From positions 1-64,000 of the forward strand of contig NZ_RAPV01000002.1 of assembly GCF_003610295.1 (NCBI RefSeq): 64,000 nucleotides of DNA. Reading direction: 5' to 3'. The translations under genes were made by a program, and so were the position numbers. Each line of letters begins with the position of its first letter. The stretch's first letter is position 1. Below are positions 1-10,506 of this stretch, piece after piece. The notes under the pieces were generated by a model. The model searched no databases and was not told where the DNA came from. It saw nothing but the letters and a program-made list of their open reading frames with translations. This DNA comes from Paraburkholderia sp. BL23I1N1. Its GTDB lineage: Bacteria; Pseudomonadota; Gammaproteobacteria; Burkholderiales; Burkholderiaceae.

Positions 1-966
1 GTCGATATGGTCGATGCGAATCACTTCGCCGTTGCGTTGCTCGGCGATGCGATCTACACGAATCCGTTTCGTGCTCGGCTACGCATGGCAAAAGGGCTGG
101 GTGCCGCTAACCTATCAGTCGCTGATGCGCGCAATCGAACTGAACAACGTGCAGATCGAGAAGAACCGTGCGGCATTCGAATGGGGTCGCCGTGCCGCGC
201 ATGATCTGGCGGCGGTGCGCAAGCTCGCGCAGTCGCAAGCACGCGTGCCGCAGAGGAAACGGCGAGCAGCAAGATCATCTCGCTGCACACGCCGAAGGCA
301 CTCGACGCCGCTGATCGACAAGCGCGCCGACTATCTTGCAGCATGGGCAAAACGCCGCATACGCGAGCGCTTTCGTGCCCTGGTGTCGCAAGTGCGTGTG
401 GCGGAATCGGCGCTCGATTCGGTCGACGGCCAGTTGCCCGTTGACCGAAGCAGTCGCGAAGAACCTGCACAAGCTGATGGCTTACAAGGACGAGTACGAA
501 GTCGCACGGCTTTTACAGCGACCCCGCGTTCATCGAAAAACTGAAGGCGAATTTCGAGGGCGACTGGAAGCTGCACATTCACCTCGCGCCGCCGACGTTC
601 TCGAAGAAAGACGCACAAGGTCATCTGGTGAAGAAGAAGTACGGACCTTGGGTGTTCAGCGCCATGCACGTGCTCGCAAAACTCAAGTTCCTGCGCGGGA
701 CCGCGCTCGACGTGTTTGGCAAGACGGAGGAGCGTCGCACGGAGCGTGCGCTGATCGTTGAATACGAAGCACTGGTGCACGAGCTGATCGGCGGCCTGAC
801 CGCGCAGAAGCGTGAACTGGCGGTCGAACTGGCGAATCTGCCGGACGGCATCCGCGGCTACGGGCACGTGAAGGAAAACAATCTGAAGGGCGTGCGGGTC
901 AAGTGGAACGACTTGCTGACGCGTTGGCGCTCGACGGAAACGGGAAAGGCCCAGCACGCGGCATGA
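1..966 (+). pseudogene. Indolepyruvate ferredoxin oxidoreductase, C-terminal part, many frameshifts
   Basis: This is the 3' end of a gene that starts before the window. Piecing together the three forward frames gives a continuous family-like C-terminus: a VDANHFAVALLGDAIYTNPF segment, then GYAWQKGWVPLTYQSLMRAI, then LIDKRADYLAA, then SQVRVAESALDSVDGQ, then PLTEAVAKNLHKLMAYKDEY, then KKKYGPWVFSAMHVLAKLKF, ending at 966. The family (about 1150-1190 residues, fused alpha and gamma parts) oxidatively decarboxylates aryl-pyruvates such as indolepyruvate to the acyl-CoA with ferredoxin. Frame changes are needed near 70, 250, 310, 350, 365, 430 and 515, far too many for normal decay with otherwise perfect conservation, so I infer sequence errors. 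A strong terminator follows. Identity is fairly sure; intactness in the organism cannot be judged. Confidence 0.8.
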
Positions 967-1004
967 TCTTGCCGGCTTGACCGGCTGGCGTCGGCCTGAA
1001 ATGG

Positions 1005-1042
1005 AAAAGGCGGCTGTCCTCACGGACAGCCGCCTTTTTTTT
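1005..1042 (+). terminator. Rho-independent terminator after the oxidoreductase gene
   Basis: A 15-bp perfect stem (1005-1019 with 1024-1038) with a 4-nt loop is followed by a T run to 1042. It lies 39 bp after the stop codon at 966. Confidence 0.9.
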
Positions 1043-1645
1043 GCCTGTTTCGACACGTGATGCGTGTGTACAAGAACAAGCGGCACGGCTCCTTCCAACA
1101 CCACAACAACCAACCAAAAACAAACAACTACCAAACGGCAACTTCTACTTCAGGTTCACCTACTACTACTGCTACTTCAACTGCGAACTTCGAGTGCGAA
1201 CTGCTACTGCGAACTTCCACTTCGATTGCAAACTTCAAACTCAACTACCAACTACCAACTACCAACTACCAACTACCAACTACCAACTACCAACTACCAA
1301 CTACCAACTACCAACTACCAACTACCAACTTCACAACACACATTTACTGCAAGTACTGCGACCCATTGATACAGCTTGTCTTCACCATCAGAACTTCAAC
1401 TTCAACCGCTACTGCTACTGCTACTGCTACTTCAACAACCACAACCATCCAACACCAGATGAAGCGCAGCGCCTGACTCGATGCAGGGATTGACCAGCCG
1501 ACTGTTCCGTTGCTTTCGCGTTGTGCTGCGCTTCAGAAGTAACTTTACAAAAGTGTCACAGCAAATCGAATAGGAGCATTCTTAAAGCTCACTTAGTCGC
1601 GTAAGAATTCCTCAGACCAACAACCACCAGAATAGGAACGCGCAC
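1043..1645. other. Non-coding, low-complexity stretch
   Basis: About 600 bp between two terminators. From roughly 1080 to 1460 the top strand is built almost only of A, C and T in short words (CAA, CTA, ACT, TTC), with a perfect heptamer array in its middle and short CTACTG iterations near 1410-1430. After 1460 composition returns to normal and I see no gene. Confidence 0.7.
1242..1330. repeat. Heptanucleotide tandem repeat (CAACTAC)n
   Basis: About 12.7 uninterrupted copies of CAACTAC span 89 bp. Because 7 is not a multiple of 3 and the unit has no stop, all three forward frames stay open and each encodes the same seven-residue repeat (QLPTTNY in rotation). That explains the three overlapping open frames here without any of them being a gene. 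Confidence 0.95.
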
Positions 1646-1681
1646 ATAAAAAACGCCACGGAAATAACTTCCGTGGCGTTC
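1646..1681 (-). terminator. Rho-independent terminator of maeB
   Basis: Read on the minus strand, a 10-bp GC-rich stem (1671-1680 with 1652-1661) is followed by a run of Ts (As at 1648-1653 on the plus strand). It lies 60 bp after the maeB stop codon. Confidence 0.88.
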
Positions 1682-1740
1682 CCCTAGCTGTCCAGCGAAC
1701 GCTGCAATGCAGCGCCGCGTCAAACATCAACCTACTTGCA

Positions 1741-4026
1741 TTACTGCGCGCTCACCCGCTTGCGTGCGTTTGCCGAAGCCACCGCCGTCATGTTGATGAT
1801 CCGGCGCACAGTCGCAGCCGGGGTCAGAATGTGCACCGGCTTTTCCGCGCCCAGCAGGAACGGTCCCACCGTCACGCCTTCGCCGCCGATCATTTTCAGC
1901 AGGTTGTACGTGATGTTCGCCGCTTCCACGTTCGGCATGATCAGCAGGTTCGCTTCGCCGGTCAGCGTCGTGCCCGGGAACGCAGCCTTGCGGACGGCTT
2001 CCGACAATGCCGCGTCGCCATGCATCTCACCGTCGATCTCGAGCGAAGGCGCACGTTCGACGATCAGCTTGCGGGCCGCCGCCATGCGTTGCGACGACGA
2101 AGACGGCGCGCTGCCGAAGTTCGAATTCGACAGCATCGCGACCTTCGGCGTAAATGCCGAACTTCTCGATTTCAGTGGCGGCCAGCATCGTCATGTCCGC
2201 GAGCTGTTCGGCGGTCGGCGTTTCGTTCACGTACGTGTCGCAGATGAACAGATTGCGGCCCGGCAGCATCAGCAGATTCATTGCAGCGAAGTTCTGCACG
2301 TTGTCCGCCTTGCCCAGCACCTGCTCGATGAACTTCAGATGCGTGTGGTACTGGCCGATCATCCCGCAGATCATGCCGTCGGCTTCGCCGAGGCGCACGA
2401 GGATCGCGCCGATCAGCGTGTTGAACTTGCGCATCGCGGCCTTCGCGACGTCCGGCGTCACACCTTCGCGCGCGCCGAGTTCGTGATAAGCCTGCCAGCA
2501 TTTCTGATAGCGCGGATCGTCTTCCGGATCGACGACTTCGAAGTCTTCACCGCACTTCAGCTTCGAGCCCATCTTCTTCAGACGCATCTCGATCACCGAC
2601 GGACGGCCGACCAGAATCGGCTTGGCGATCTTTTCCAGCAGCACGAATTGCGCGGCGCGCCAGCACGCGCTCGTCTTCACCTTCGGCGAACACGATGCGC
2701 GCCACCTCCGACTTCGCCGCGGCGAACACGGGACGCATCACCATGCCGGTGCGGTACACCGTTGCGCCGAGTTCCTCGCGGTACGCGTCCATGTCCTTGA
2801 TCGGACGGGTTGCGACGCCCCGAGTCCATCGCGGCTTGCGCGACAGCCGGCGCGATCTTGATGATCAGGCGCGGATCGAACGGCTTCGGGATCAGATAAT
2901 CCGGGCCGAATTCGAGCGAGTGGCCCTCGTACGCCTTGGCGACTTCATCTCCCTGGTCGGTTTCTTCTGCCAGTTCCGCAATCGCGCGCACGCACGCGAG
3001 CTTCATCTCTTCCGTGATCGTGGTGGCGCCGACATCCAGCGCACCGCGGAAGATGAACGGGAAGCACAGCACGTTGTTGACCTGGTTCGGGTAGTCCGAA
3101 CGGCCCGTTGCGACGATGCAATCCGGGCGCACCTTCTTGGCGTCTTCCGGACGGATTTCCGGTTCCCGGTTTGCCAGCGCCAGAATGAGCGGCCGCGTAC
3201 CCATTTCGACCACCATTTCCGGCTTCAGCACGCCTGCGCTCGAGCAGCCGAGGAACACGTCGGCGCCGCGAATCGCGTCGGCCAGGGTACGTGCTTCGGT
3301 GTTCGCCGCGTAACGTTCCTTCGACGGATCCAGGTTGCCGCGACCTTCGTAGATCACGCCCTTCGAGTCCGTGACCAGCACGTTTTTCTTCGACAGGCCG
3401 AGGTTCACCAGCAGATCCAGACACGCGATGGCCGCAGCGCCCGCGCCCGAACACACCAGCTTCACTTCGTCGAGCTTCTTGCCGACCACTTTCAGGCCGT
3501 TCAGGATCGCCGCCGAAGCGATGATCGCGGTACCGTGCTGATCGTCGTGGAAGACGGGAATCTTCATGCGCTCGCGCAGCTTCTTCTCGATGTAGAAGCA
3601 CTCGGGCGCCTTGATGTCTTCAAGGTTGATGCCGCCCAGGGTCGGTTCGAGCATCGCGATCGCTTCAACCAGCTTGTCCGGGTCGGACTCGGCGAGTTCG
3701 ATATCGAACACGTCGATGCCGGCGAACTTCTTGAACAGGCAACCCTTGCCTTCCATCACCGGCTTCGCTGCCAGCGGGCCGATATTGCCGAGACCGAGCA
3801 CGGCCGTGCCGTTCGTGATCACACCGACGAGGTTGCCGCGCGAGGTGTACTTCTGGGCGTCGAGCGGGTCTTCGTAGATCGCCGTGCACGCTGCGGCGAC
3901 GCCCGGCGAATAGGCGAGCGACAGATCGAGCTGGTTCGAGAGCGGCTTGGTGGGGGTGACCGAAATCTTGCCGGGTTTCGGAAACTGGTGGTACGCGAGA
4001 GCGCTTTGCTTAAGTTGTTCGTCCAT
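1741..4026 (-). pseudogene. maeB: NADP-dependent malic enzyme, MaeB type, three frameshifts
   Basis: Malic enzyme oxidatively decarboxylates malate to pyruvate, making NADPH. The first ORF (4026-2677) carries the catalytic part: an [11 protein letters not shown] segment, the [18 protein letters not shown] motif and the NAD(P)-binding region [16 protein letters not shown]. The remainder, in two other frames (2680-2027, 2136-1741), is the phosphotransacetylase-like tail typical of the roughly 760-residue MaeB proteins, which has a regulatory rather than catalytic role in this family. Three +1 insertions break it: in the C run at 2818-2821, near 2661 and near 2150. Removing each restores one continuous family-like protein. 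I infer sequence errors; the gene is probably intact in the organism. A terminator follows. Confidence 0.9.
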
Positions 4027-4328
4027 TTTTTAGCCTGCGAGACGTAAGTAATTGGGCCCGCCGCACGGCACCGTTGGCGTCGCTTGCGTCTATCGAATGG
4101 ATAATCGCCTGCGGCGGTTTTCGCATGCGCCGGTTGGGCGCGGCGTCGAACCTCAGCGGAGGGCAAGACGGTGCGGAGTGCTACGCGGGCCGGTTAGTGT
4201 ACACCCCGAATGCGTCGGTGCACTGAGCGGTTAACATGGCTCGCCACCGGCGAAACACCCGCTGACAATGCTGCAGCGCCGCATCCGACGATCATTTTGC
4301 TGATGGTCCTGCGTGCGTCACGCGCGAG
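4027..4328. other. Intergenic region upstream of maeB
   Basis: About 300 bp between the start of maeB and the end of the MFS gene, both on the minus strand. No convincing gene, repeat or hairpin is visible; it presumably holds the maeB promoter. Confidence 0.5.
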
Positions 4329-5586
4329 TCATTCGAGCGCGGCGCCGCGTCGTTCCGGGATCAGAAAGAGCGTCGCAAAGACGTCGAGCAAATAGATGGA
4401 TGCGAGCAAAGCGAGCGCGGCGCCGAACGAATAGCGTGCAGCCAAAGCGCCCACGACTACCGGCCCGAAACCGCCAACCGCCCGGCCGATATTGAACAGA
4501 ACGTTCTGCGCGGTGGCGCGCGCATCGGTGGGATAAAGCTCGGAGATCAGCGCGCCGTAGCCGCCGATCATCCCGTTGACGAACACACCCATGGCCGCGC
4601 CGCCGATCAGCAGCGCCATCGGCGTTGTCAGATGGGCGTAGACGAATACCATCACTACCGCGCCCACCTGGTAAAAACAGGAACGTCGGCTTGCGCCCGA
4701 ACCGGTCGGCGGCCATGCCGAACAGCCAGATGCCAGCCGCCATGCCGAGAACCGTGACGGCTGTCCACACACCGGATTTGGTCAGCGAATAGCCGAATGT
4801 CTTCGACAAATAGCTCGGAAGCCAGATCATCAGACCGTAATAGCCGAAGTTCTGCACTGAGCAGAGAATCGCGACACCGATGCTGGCGCGCGTGGTGCGT
4901 CCGTCGGCCACCAGCAATTTGAGCGGCAGCTTACGCATGCCACGTGCAACGCGCTCGTTAAATAGCGCCGGTTCCTCCACGTGGCGCCGCACGAAAAACG
5001 ACACCACGGCAGGCAGCAATCCCAGCGCGAACATGCCGCGCCAGCCGATCAACGGCAGCAGCAGCGGCGTCAGCAACGCGGCCGCCAGCACCCCGAGTTG
5101 CCATCCCAGCCCGACATAAGACGACACGCGCGCCCGCTGCGATGCCGGCCACGCTTCGGCGACCAGCGTCATGCCGATACCGAATTCGCCGCCGAGACCA
5201 ATGCCTGCAATGGTCCGATAGATCAGGAGGTCGGAATAACCTTGCGCCAGCGCGCACAGTCCCGTGAAGACAGCAAAGATCAGAATCGTCCACGTCAGCA
5301 TCCGCACGCGGCCGAAATAGTCGCTCAGCACGCCGAAAATCAGACCGCCCGCCACCGCGCCGATCAGCGTCCACGTGACGAGCGAGCCTGACTGCGCGGA
5401 GCTCAGATGCAGGTCCGCGGCAATCACCGGCAGCATGAAGCCGAGGATCAACAGATCGAAGCCGTCCATCGCGTAACCGAGCACTGAGGCGATCAGCGCC
5501 CGGCCGGCATAGCCGCTTTTGGCGGGGCCGCCTTCAGCAGGTTCGCGAGTGTCGGGGGGCTCGGTGGCAGAAGAAACGGCAGTCAT
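4329..5586 (-). pseudogene. MFS transporter, organic/aromatic acid symporter type, one frameshift
   Basis: A 12-helix major facilitator of about 420 residues. The N-terminal helix motif GYAMDGFDLLILGFMLPV, the loop motif GVLSDYFGRVRML and the repeat of it in the second half (GMAADRFGRKPTF) are typical of proton symporters for organic or aromatic acids. The frame breaks at a T5/A5 run near 4672-4676. Dropping one base joins it to the second ORF (GAVVMVFVYAHL to ERRGAALE, stop at 4329). The ATG at 5586 fits the family start; ATGs at 5595 and 5619 also lie in frame and no clear Shine-Dalgarno decides between them. Substrate cannot be told. Confidence 0.75.
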
Positions 5587-6012
5587 TGAAAGCATTCCGC
5601 AAGACAGAGAGGCGACCAAACTGCAGGGCCGCCGAGGAAATTCGCGTGAGTGTAAAGGCGCCCAAAGCCGCTCACAAGCAGACCAAAAAGCGAACCAAAA
5701 AGCAGACCAGAAAGCGACCCGGAAAACAGCCCGGAAGGCAGCAACACTGCGTCCTTGGACGAGCTTCCCAAGCCGCGTTCGGTGCGGCCGTTATAGCCGT
5801 CATTCGCGGCAGGCACGCACGACGGCCGCCTCGGGATGGCCCTTTTCGGGTAAAATGCCGGGCTACGCGCGCAGCAAAAACTGGCCTGCACTCCACTGGC
5901 CGGTTGCGTATTGGCCTATCAAGGCGCCGCCCATCATGGCGCGGCATACCCCACTTGCTGCGCCACCGGGCTCCGCGCCCGCTTCACCTCGCTCACACCC
6001 AAGGATCCGCCC
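5587..6012. other. Divergent intergenic region with a 12-bp repeat and pyrE leader
   Basis: About 425 bp between the MFS gene and pyrE. It holds an imperfect 12-bp tandem repeat (5678-5737) and a possible -10 box TAAAAT at 5851-5856 for pyrE. No gene is credible here. Confidence 0.5.
5678..5737. repeat. Five imperfect 12-bp tandem repeats
   Basis: The units start at 5678, 5690, 5702, 5714 and 5726, with consensus close to GCAGACCAAAAA. The later units drift to G/C-richer versions. In frame they would encode a Lys/Arg/Gln-rich peptide, but no start, ribosome site or conserved protein supports coding. Confidence 0.8.
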
Positions 6013-6697
6013 ATGACAGGCTTCGATCGCCAGACGATCTCCGACACTACCGCCAAGATGCTGCTGGAAGTGCAAGCAGTGCACTTCAACGCGGAGAAAC
6101 CGTACATCTTCACGTCCGGCTGGGCGAGCCCGGTTTATATCGACTGCCGCAAGCTGATCTCGTATCCGCGCGTGCGCCGTGGCCTGATGGAAATGGCCGA
6201 AGCCACCATCCTGCGCGACGTCGGCTATGAACAGATCGGACGCAGTGGCCGGTGGCGAAACCGCCGGCATCCCGTTCGCGGCATGGCTCTCCGATCGCCT
6301 GATGGTGCCGATGCAATACGTGCGCAAGAAGCCGAAGGGTTTCGGCCGTAACGCGCAGATCGAAGGTCTGCTGACCGAAGGGCAACGCGTCCTGCTGGTC
6401 GAAGATCTGACCACGGACAGCCGCAGCAAGATCAACTTCATCAATGCGCTGCGCACCGCCGGCGCCACGGTGAACCACTGCTTCGTGCTGTTCCACTACA
6501 ACATCTTCAAGGAAAGCGTGTCGGTACTGAAAGACATCGACGTCGATCTGCACGCGCTTGCCACGTGGTGGGATGTGTTGCGCGTCGCCAAGGCAAACAA
6601 TTACTTCGACACCAAGACGCTCGATGAAGTGGAAAAATTCCTGCACGCACCGGCCGAATGGTCCGCGGCACACGGCGGCGCCAACGCGGCGCAGTAA
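6013..6697 (+). pseudogene. pyrE: Orotate phosphoribosyltransferase, one frameshift
   Basis: PyrE joins orotate to PRPP to give OMP, the fifth step of UMP synthesis, in the cytoplasm. The N-terminus [20 protein letters not shown] and the segment [20 protein letters not shown] are family hallmarks. The PRPP-binding stretch is [14 protein letters not shown]. The frame is broken by one extra G at 6238-6239. Removing it gives [20 protein letters not shown] and a normal 227-residue product ending at 6697. Since the pathway is normally essential without pyrimidines, a sequence error is much likelier than a real mutation. A bidirectional terminator follows. Confidence 0.92.
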
Positions 6698-6712
6698 TAA
6701 GCACGGTTGGAA

Positions 6713-6752
6713 TAAAAAAGGCCGCCTGTCGATGAGACAGGCGGCCTTTTTT
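6713..6752. terminator. Bidirectional terminator between pyrE and the response regulator
   Basis: A stem of GGCCGCCTGTC against GACAGGCGGCC is flanked by an A run on the left and a T run on the right. It can end both the rightward pyrE transcript and the leftward regulator transcript (stop at 6791). Confidence 0.9.
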
Positions 6753-6790
6753 CATTGCGCTCGCCAAGCCGGGCGAAAGGACGACCGTAG

Positions 6791-7480
6791 TTAGGATGCG
6801 CTACCGGTACCGTCAACCGAATGCGACGACAGATTCAGCAAGCCGTTGCTTTGCGCGTACTGGAACAACTCGGAATCGCGATCGATACCGAGCTTGCGCA
6901 TCGCCGTATTCTTCTGCGTGCTGATCGTCTTGATGCTGCGATTGAGTTGCTCCGCGATCTCCTTGATCGTCATGCCGGACACGAACAGGCGCACAACTTC
7001 GAGTTCGCGCCGGGACAGCATCACATCTTCGTTCTTGTCGCCGGCATTCATGCGCAGTGTATCGAGCGACGCCTTGACGGACGGGCTCATGTATTCCAGA
7101 TTGCGGCTGACGTGCTGCACCGCGAGCCCGATGTGGCTCAGATCGTCCGATTTGTTGACGACCGAAGTCACGCCGAGTTCGCTCAGCCGCTTGAGCAACG
7201 CGGCGTTTTTCAAGCATCGTCAGCACGACGATGGGAAGGTCGGGGAAATTGCGGCGCAGATAGCCGATCAGCGGCAAACCGTCGCCGTATTGGCCACCTG
7301 GCATTGCCAGATCCGTGACAAGCACATCACACGCTACGGTTTGCAGCACCTTGACCAGTCCGGTTGATTGTCGCGCGCGGCGACGACCTGCAGACCTGGA
7401 AACTTGAGCAAAGCCTGTTCTGCGCCGAACCGAATCACCGGATGGTCGTCAGCGATCACGACCCTGACTGGATCTTGCAT
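6791..7480 (-). pseudogene. Two-component response regulator, receiver plus LuxR-type HTH, two frameshifts
   Basis: The start at 7480 has a strong ribosome site (GAGGGGAGGG). The receiver part reads VRVVIADDHPVIRFGAEQAL, then DVLVTDLAMPGG with the phospho-acceptor Asp, then LPIVVLTM. The C-terminal helix-turn-helix reads LSRRELEVVRLFVSGMTIKE and RSIKTISTQKNTAMRKLGI. It is an RcsB/FixJ-like regulator of about 230 residues. Frame breaks lie near 7366 (a base missing) and in the T run 7206-7210 (one extra). No sensor kinase gene lies next to it, so its signal is unknown. Confidence 0.82.
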
Positions 7481-7749
7481 TGCCCTCCCCTCGACAGATA
7501 AACCACTCTCCAAAACTTCTGACATGCCTTTCTATTCTTGGTACTTGAACTGATCGGGTACGCGGTCTGTATTCGCGCGGACAATTCCTCCGACTATAGC
7601 CCGATTTCAAGGCCGCCCAGCCCGCTGGCGACAACAATGATCCGTCGCAGAAGCGAATGTTAGACTTGATTCGACCTTGGGGCACCAAAATAGGGACAAT
7701 AATCCTCGCGAGGACAACCGCCCTCGCGCCCTGACAGGAGAACCGGCAC

Positions 7750-8352
7750 ATGCGCTCGCGTTGCCTGGTTGTTTCGCTTGCTTCGCCGATCCGTCGCATA
7801 CCTTCCCTCGCCTGCGTGATGCTGGGTCTCGCGCTATTGGCGAGTCACGGCACTCATGCACTCGCCGAGGGTGTGTTCACGCTGACCAGCACCAGCTTCC
7901 ATGCGGGCAGTCCCGTGGATGCAGCTCAGGTCTTCAACCAGGACGACTGCAAAGGCGGCAATCGCTCGCCGCAACTGACGTGGCGCGACGCGCCGGCTGG
8001 TACGCGCAGTTTCGCAGTCACGATGTTCGATCCGGATGCGCCCGGTCGCGGCTGGTGGCACTGGGCCGTAGCCGGCATTCCGGCCACCGTCGAAAGCTTG
8101 CCGGAAAACGCCAGCGCGTCGGGCTTCCTGAAGAAACTTGGCGCGGTCGAAGCGCGCAACGACTTCGATATCGACGGCTACGGTGGCCCGTGCCCGCCGT
8201 CTGGCAAACCGCATCGCTACGTCATCACCGTTTATGCGCTGAGCTCCTCGGACCTGCGCCTCGCGCAAGGACGCCCGGCGCTCATGTTCGATCACGAGAT
8301 CGGCACCGCCACGCTCGGCAGCGCGCGGATGGTAGTCAACTACGGACGATAG
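7750..8352 (+). CDS. YbhB/YbcL-type PEBP (Raf kinase inhibitor-like) protein, exported
   Basis: A 200-residue protein with an N-terminal hydrophobic segment (residues about 19-40, possible cleavage after HALA), so probably periplasmic. The PEBP fold is marked by FNQDDCKGGNRSPQLTW, the ligand-pocket motif DPDAPGRGWWHW and YGGPCPPSGKPHRY. Bacterial members bind small anionic ligands; no enzymatic role is established for most. It is divergent from the response regulator gene with about 270 bp between. The ATG at 7750 follows AGGAGAACC. Function beyond the family assignment is unknown. Confidence 0.85.
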   Translation: MRSRCLVVSLASPIRRIPSLACVMLGLALLASHGTHALAEGVFTLTSTSFHAGSPVDAAQVFNQDDCKGGNRSPQLTWRDAPAGTRSFAVTMFDPDAPGRGWWHWAVAGIPATVESLPENASASGFLKKLGAVEARNDFDIDGYGGPCPPSGKPHRYVITVYALSSSDLRLAQGRPALMFDHEIGTATLGSARMVVNYGR

Positions 8353-8622
8353 CGGCGCCCGTCAAATCCGACTCGAACTGCATAGGCCGCGACTGAAGCG
8401 CGACTAGCAGTTCGCCGCGTGCCGAGTCCCCGCGCGTTGCGCCGACTCGACGCGTGAATTGACGCACAGGTTCCATCGCATTGCCGCCGCCGCGGAATTT
8501 CTGTCATCCGCACACGCTTGTGTGCAACAGAGCCGCGCAGGCGATGCTTGTCGAAGCCGCGTCGCTATATGCGCGCACTGTTGCTGTGCTTACCCTGCCT
8601 TTTCATCTTGCCGGAGAGTCCC

Positions 8623-9195
8623 ATGTCGAAGATCGTCATCGTTTATCACAGCGGCTACGGCCACACGAAGAAAGTCGCCGAGGCCGTGCTGGCCGGCACG
8701 CTCGAAGCCGGCGCGGACGCGAAACTCATGCCGGTCGGCGAGATCGACGACGCTGCCTGGACAGAACTGGCGGCCGCGGACGCCATCGTCTTCGGCGCGC
8801 CGACCTACATGGGCGGGCCGTCCGCCGACTTCAAGAAATTCGCCGATGCAAGCTCGAAACCGTGGTTCGGCCAGACATGGAAGGACAAGATCGCGGCCGG
8901 CTTCACCAACTCGGCGACCATGAACGGTGACAAGTTCTCGACGATCCAGTACTTCGTCACGCTGGCGATGCAGCACAGCATGATCTGGGTGGGCACCGGC
9001 ATGATGCCGTCGAACACCAAGGCGGCGACCCGCAACGACCTGAACTACGTGGGCGGCTTTACCGGCCTGCTGGCGCAGTCTCCGGCGGATGCGTCGCCCG
9101 AAGAAGCGCCGCCCGCGGGCGATCTGGAAACGGCCCGGATGTTCGGCGCGCGCGTTGCTGCCGTTACGGCGCGGTGGATCACCGGGGCTCGATAG
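8623..9195 (+). CDS. Flavodoxin-family NAD(P)H:quinone oxidoreductase-like protein
   Basis: A 190-residue cytoplasmic flavoprotein. The phosphate-binding loop IVYHSGYGHTKKVAEAV sits at the N-terminus and the flavin-contacting segment AIVFGAPTYMGGPSADFKKF follows; GFTNSATMNGDKFSTIQYF matches WrbA-like oxidoreductases. These reduce quinones with NAD(P)H and FMN, limiting one-electron redox cycling. The start at 8623 is chosen because CCGGAGAG precedes it at normal spacing and the next residues fit the family; an upstream in-frame ATG at 8518 would add an unrelated leader. It stands alone; the region before it shows no gene. Confidence 0.82.
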   Translation: MSKIVIVYHSGYGHTKKVAEAVLAGTLEAGADAKLMPVGEIDDAAWTELAAADAIVFGAPTYMGGPSADFKKFADASSKPWFGQTWKDKIAAGFTNSATMNGDKFSTIQYFVTLAMQHSMIWVGTGMMPSNTKAATRNDLNYVGGFTGLLAQSPADASPEEAPPAGDLETARMFGARVAAVTARWITGAR

Positions 9196-9484
9196 CGCAT
9201 TGCCTCAAGCAGGTTCGCGTCGGGTGTCCACATCCCTGCCGCGCGTTCGAGGCGGGCGCGGTGCCCGTCAGAACACGCGCGGCGCGCCCCCGGCAAGCGC
9301 CGTGAATCTGCCCGGAACCCACGTGCATCGGCTTGCATCTGGCGCGTAACCCGTCACGCCGATGTCACTTTGGGCGCGCATCGTCGTTTTTTCACCCCGT
9401 TTTGCACGTCCGCCGCTATCAGGTCTTAAAATAGCGTTCCGGCGCGGTGTCGCGCCACGTTTCCAGCAAGCCAGTGAGATCGAG

Positions 9485-10432
9485 ATGAGCACGAAAGTTT
9501 TTGTCGACGGACAGGAAGGCACGACCGGCCTGAAGATTTTCGAATACCTGTCGCAACGCGCCGACGTGGAAATCCTGCGTATCGAAGAAGTGAAGCGCAA
9601 GGACCTCGACGAGCGCCGTCGTCTCATCAACGCGTCGGACGTCACGTTCCTGTGTCTGCCGGACGTCGCCTCGCGCGAGTCGGCCTCGCTGGTCGAAAAC
9701 GATCACACCGTGCTGATCGATGCCAGCACGGCATTCCGCACGTCGGCCGACTGGGCCTACGGCCTGCCCGAACTGGCCCGCTCGCAACGCGAGCGTCTGC
9801 GCACCGCGAAACGCATCGCCGTGCCGGGTTGCCACGCATCGGCCTTCGTGCTGGCCATGCGTCCGCTGGTCGAAGCCGGCGTCGTGGCGCCGGACTTCGC
9901 CGCGCACGCTTACTCGATCACCGGTTACAGCGGCGGCGGCAAGAAAATGATTGCCGACTACGAAGCCGGCGGCAATGAGAAGCTCAAGAGCCCGCGCCCG
10001 TACGCACTCGCTCTCACGCACAAGCATCTGCCGGAAATGGCGGCGCATACGGGCCTGAGCTCGGCGCCGGTGTTCACGCCGATCGTCGGCGACTTCTACA
10101 AGGGTCTCGCGGTCACCACGTTCTTCTCGCCGAGTCAGTTGGCCAAGAAAACCACGCCGCAAGACGTGCAGGCGCTGTTTGCCGAGTACTACGCGGGCGA
10201 GGCCTTCGTGCATATTGCGCCGTTCGACGCGGACGCGAACCTCGACAGCGGCTTCTTCGACGTACAGGCGAACAACGATACCAACCGCGTCGACCTGTTC
10301 GTGTTCGGCAACGAAGAGCGCTTCGTGACCGTTGCGCGCCTCGATAACCTGGGCAAGGGCGCCTCGGGTGCAGCCATCCAATGTATGAACCTCGCGATCG
10401 GCACCGCCGAAGAAACCGGCTTGAAACGCTGA
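9485..10432 (+). CDS. argC: N-acetyl-gamma-glutamyl-phosphate reductase, type 2
   Basis: ArgC reduces N-acetylglutamyl phosphate to the semialdehyde with NADPH, the third step of arginine synthesis. The product has 315 residues, the length of the short type 2 enzymes. It has a [18 protein letters not shown] dinucleotide-binding start, a [10 protein letters not shown] segment, the catalytic Cys116 in VPGCHASAF and the [12 protein letters not shown] loop. The ATG at 9485 fits the family N-terminus; the frame is open further up to 9362 but that part is not family-like. A terminator follows at once, so it is the last or only gene of its transcript. Confidence 0.95.
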   Translation: MSTKVFVDGQEGTTGLKIFEYLSQRADVEILRIEEVKRKDLDERRRLINASDVTFLCLPDVASRESASLVENDHTVLIDASTAFRTSADWAYGLPELARSQRERLRTAKRIAVPGCHASAFVLAMRPLVEAGVVAPDFAAHAYSITGYSGGGKKMIADYEAGGNEKLKSPRPYALALTHKHLPEMAAHTGLSSAPVFTPIVGDFYKGLAVTTFFSPSQLAKKTTPQDVQALFAEYYAGEAFVHIAPFDADANLDSGFFDVQANNDTNRVDLFVFGNEERFVTVARLDNLGKGASGAAIQCMNLAIGTAEETGLKR

Positions 10433-10473
10433 ACAAGTTCGGGATACGGACGGCATCCGCTGTCAATCCACTG

Positions 10474-10506
10474 AAAAGCCGGTCTGCAAAGACCGGCTTT
10501 TTTGGT
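10474..10506 (+). terminator. Rho-independent terminator of argC
   Basis: A 12-bp stem (AAAAGCCGGTCT with its complement) with a 4-nt loop is followed by six Ts. It begins 41 bp after the argC stop. Confidence 0.93.

Noticed and set aside
1041..1493. Three overlapping forward ORFs over the heptamer array
   Set aside because: They are open only because a 7-bp unit without stops reads the same in all frames; no ribosome site or normal composition.
2695..4047. 450-codon forward ORF opposite maeB
   Set aside because: Arg/His/Asp-rich shadow of a conserved enzyme; no family-like sequence.
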